From Siphonodentalium dalli (lineage: Eukaryota; Mollusca; Scaphopoda; Gadilida; Siphonodentaliidae), in assembly GCA_032622095.1 (NCBI GenBank), contig CP136065.1:26917141-26981140 (forward strand): a DNA stretch of 64,000 nt, given 5' to 3'. This document shows positions 63,249-64,000 of this stretch, piece by piece. The translations under genes were made by a program, and so were the position numbers. Numbering within the stretch: the first letter of the stretch is position 1; every line of letters begins with the position of its first letter. Below the pieces are notes generated by a model. The model saw only the letters and a program-made list of their open reading frames with translations. It was not told the DNA's origin and made no database searches.

Positions 63249-63410
63249 CCCCTTCTTTACAAAATGGATTCTCCCACTCATTTATAAAGGTATACATTGG
63301 AATGGTTTAATATAATCTGGAGGTGTGTTCAGGCAAAATTAGCAGACCACAGAAATGCAAAAAGATAATACAAGTGCAGAAGGATTCATATTCATTGGAG
63401 GTATATTTTC

Positions 63411-63463
63411 AGATATTAAGTTCAACAAGTAACATATGGTCGTTTGTTGAACTTATTATCTGA
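63411..63463 (+). other. 3' UTR stem-loop
   Basis: TCAGATATTAAGTTCAACAA is followed after a 14-nt loop by TTGTTGAACTTATTATCTGA, an imperfect 20-bp stem inside the predicted 3' UTR. The downstream part of intron 2 (about 36225-36330) shows a distant relative of the flanking UTR sequence (CATTGGAAT, GGAGGAGTGT, CTCAGATAACAAGTTC), so this may be an old dispersed repeat. Confidence 0.45.
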
Positions 63464-63518
63464 ACATTTCCTAAGGCATTTTATTTTTTATTACTTGGTT
63501 TATGAATTTTCCTACCCA

Positions 63519-63524
63519 AATAAA
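63519..63524 (+). terminator. Likely poly(A) signal AATAAA of the USP gene
   Basis: AATAAA lies 271 nt after the stop codon, followed by TGT/TAG and an A run from about 63535. The 3' UTR before it holds a 20-bp-stem hairpin at 63411-63463 (TCAGATATTAAGTTCAACAA against its inverse). Further AATAAA-like sites at about 63641 and 63803 are alternatives. Confidence 0.55.
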
Positions 63525-63535
63525 AGCTGTTAGTA

Positions 63536-64000
63536 AAAAAAAAAAAAAATTATTTTCATTTTTTTAAATCATGCCGATGGGAATATTAATACAAACATAT
63601 AAAAAAAATATTAATTAGAAGTAAAAAAAAATTTTTTTTAATAAAATATACATGTACCGACAAAATCGATTGAACAGCGGAGCCTCTCGGCAATGTTTAT
63701 GGTATGCTGTAGATCTAGTACATACTAGTATATACACAAGGAAGACAACTACCACACTTTCTGATGTGTAAATTGAATTTATTTTGTTACCGATTAAAAT
63801 TTAATAAACATTAATTACCCAAAAAGTGTCCAAAAAAAATTAGTCGATTGATTCAATGTGATTTATTTCATCAAGAATCGCCCAATAACTTATCATGGAC
63901 ACATTTTAACACATATTTGAACATAGTTTCCAATCAGTAATGAATCAGAAATTTGAATCTTCCACATGTTTGTATAAAATCGGATGCCAAAACACATCTA
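63536..64000. other. Downstream of the USP gene, nothing recognised
   Basis: AT-rich sequence with poly-A runs after the predicted cleavage site. No new gene starts before the window ends. Confidence 0.4.

Noticed and set aside
62481-62852. 123-codon minus-strand frame
   Set aside because: Antisense of the duplicated part of the USP terminal exon; the sense frame is well supported by splicing and phase.

Overview
This window is eukaryotic nuclear DNA, most likely from a lophotrochozoan and probably a mollusc. It is AT-rich, intron-dominated and packed with short inverted-repeat transposons. It is full of the palindrome ACATGT(A) and carries several hairpin-headed repeats with (CGTC)n tracts of a kind common in mollusc genomes. 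The phylum is an inference from repeat style; no marker gene fixes it.

One protein gene was found, on the + strand. It encodes a ubiquitin-specific protease of the USP31/USP43 type. Ten coding exons can be joined with GT/AG borders and a consistent reading frame: 7709-8032, 34746-34957, 37658-37775, 51008-51108, 51996-52076, 52912-53038, 54312-54434, 55892-56099, 58216-59766 and 62227-63248 (stop). They total 3867 nt, or 1288 residues. The window opens inside an intron: the exons with the catalytic Cys box must lie upstream. The part present holds both CxxC knuckles of the USP zinc ribbon, a ubiquitin-like insert, the catalytic His box and Asp, and a long, disordered Ser/Asn/Gln-rich tail whose last exon contains a recent 225-bp in-frame duplication.

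The introns (up to 26.7 kb) are built from recognisable repeat families: (1) paired-hairpin elements with CAAGCCTTGA-type ends and 8-bp target duplications; (2) several TTAA-flanked, piggyBac-like MITE families (TTAACCCTTT ends) that share one hairpin cassette; (3) a TA-flanked, nearly perfect palindromic MITE (CAGTAATGCCCT ends); (4) hairpin-headed (CGTC)n elements with internal 125-175 bp subrepeats; (5) hAT-like elements; (6) minisatellites, two of them with dimeric higher-order structure. Many are nested, so relative ages can be read: a 3.3-kb insertion splits a MITE at 1557-5159, two hAT-like insertions sit in one MITE at 14.8-16.4 kb, and a MITE lies inside a MITE at 19.7-20.3 kb.

Two decayed coding relics sit in the first large intron. 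One is a CCHC zinc-knuckle (gag/ORF1-like) pseudogene at 18.8-20.7 kb, split by MITEs. The other is a 4.8-kb inverted repeat at 22983-27778 whose arms carry head-to-head, differently deleted copies of an uncharacterised metazoan multicopy gene family (EESD/VDTDV block plus a Cys-rich tail).

The most unusual host-gene feature is that three exons (34746, 37658 and 55892) are each followed by a duplicate of their own 3' end, including the splice donor. In addition, transposons or tandem repeats sit within about 10-60 nt of seven exon borders.
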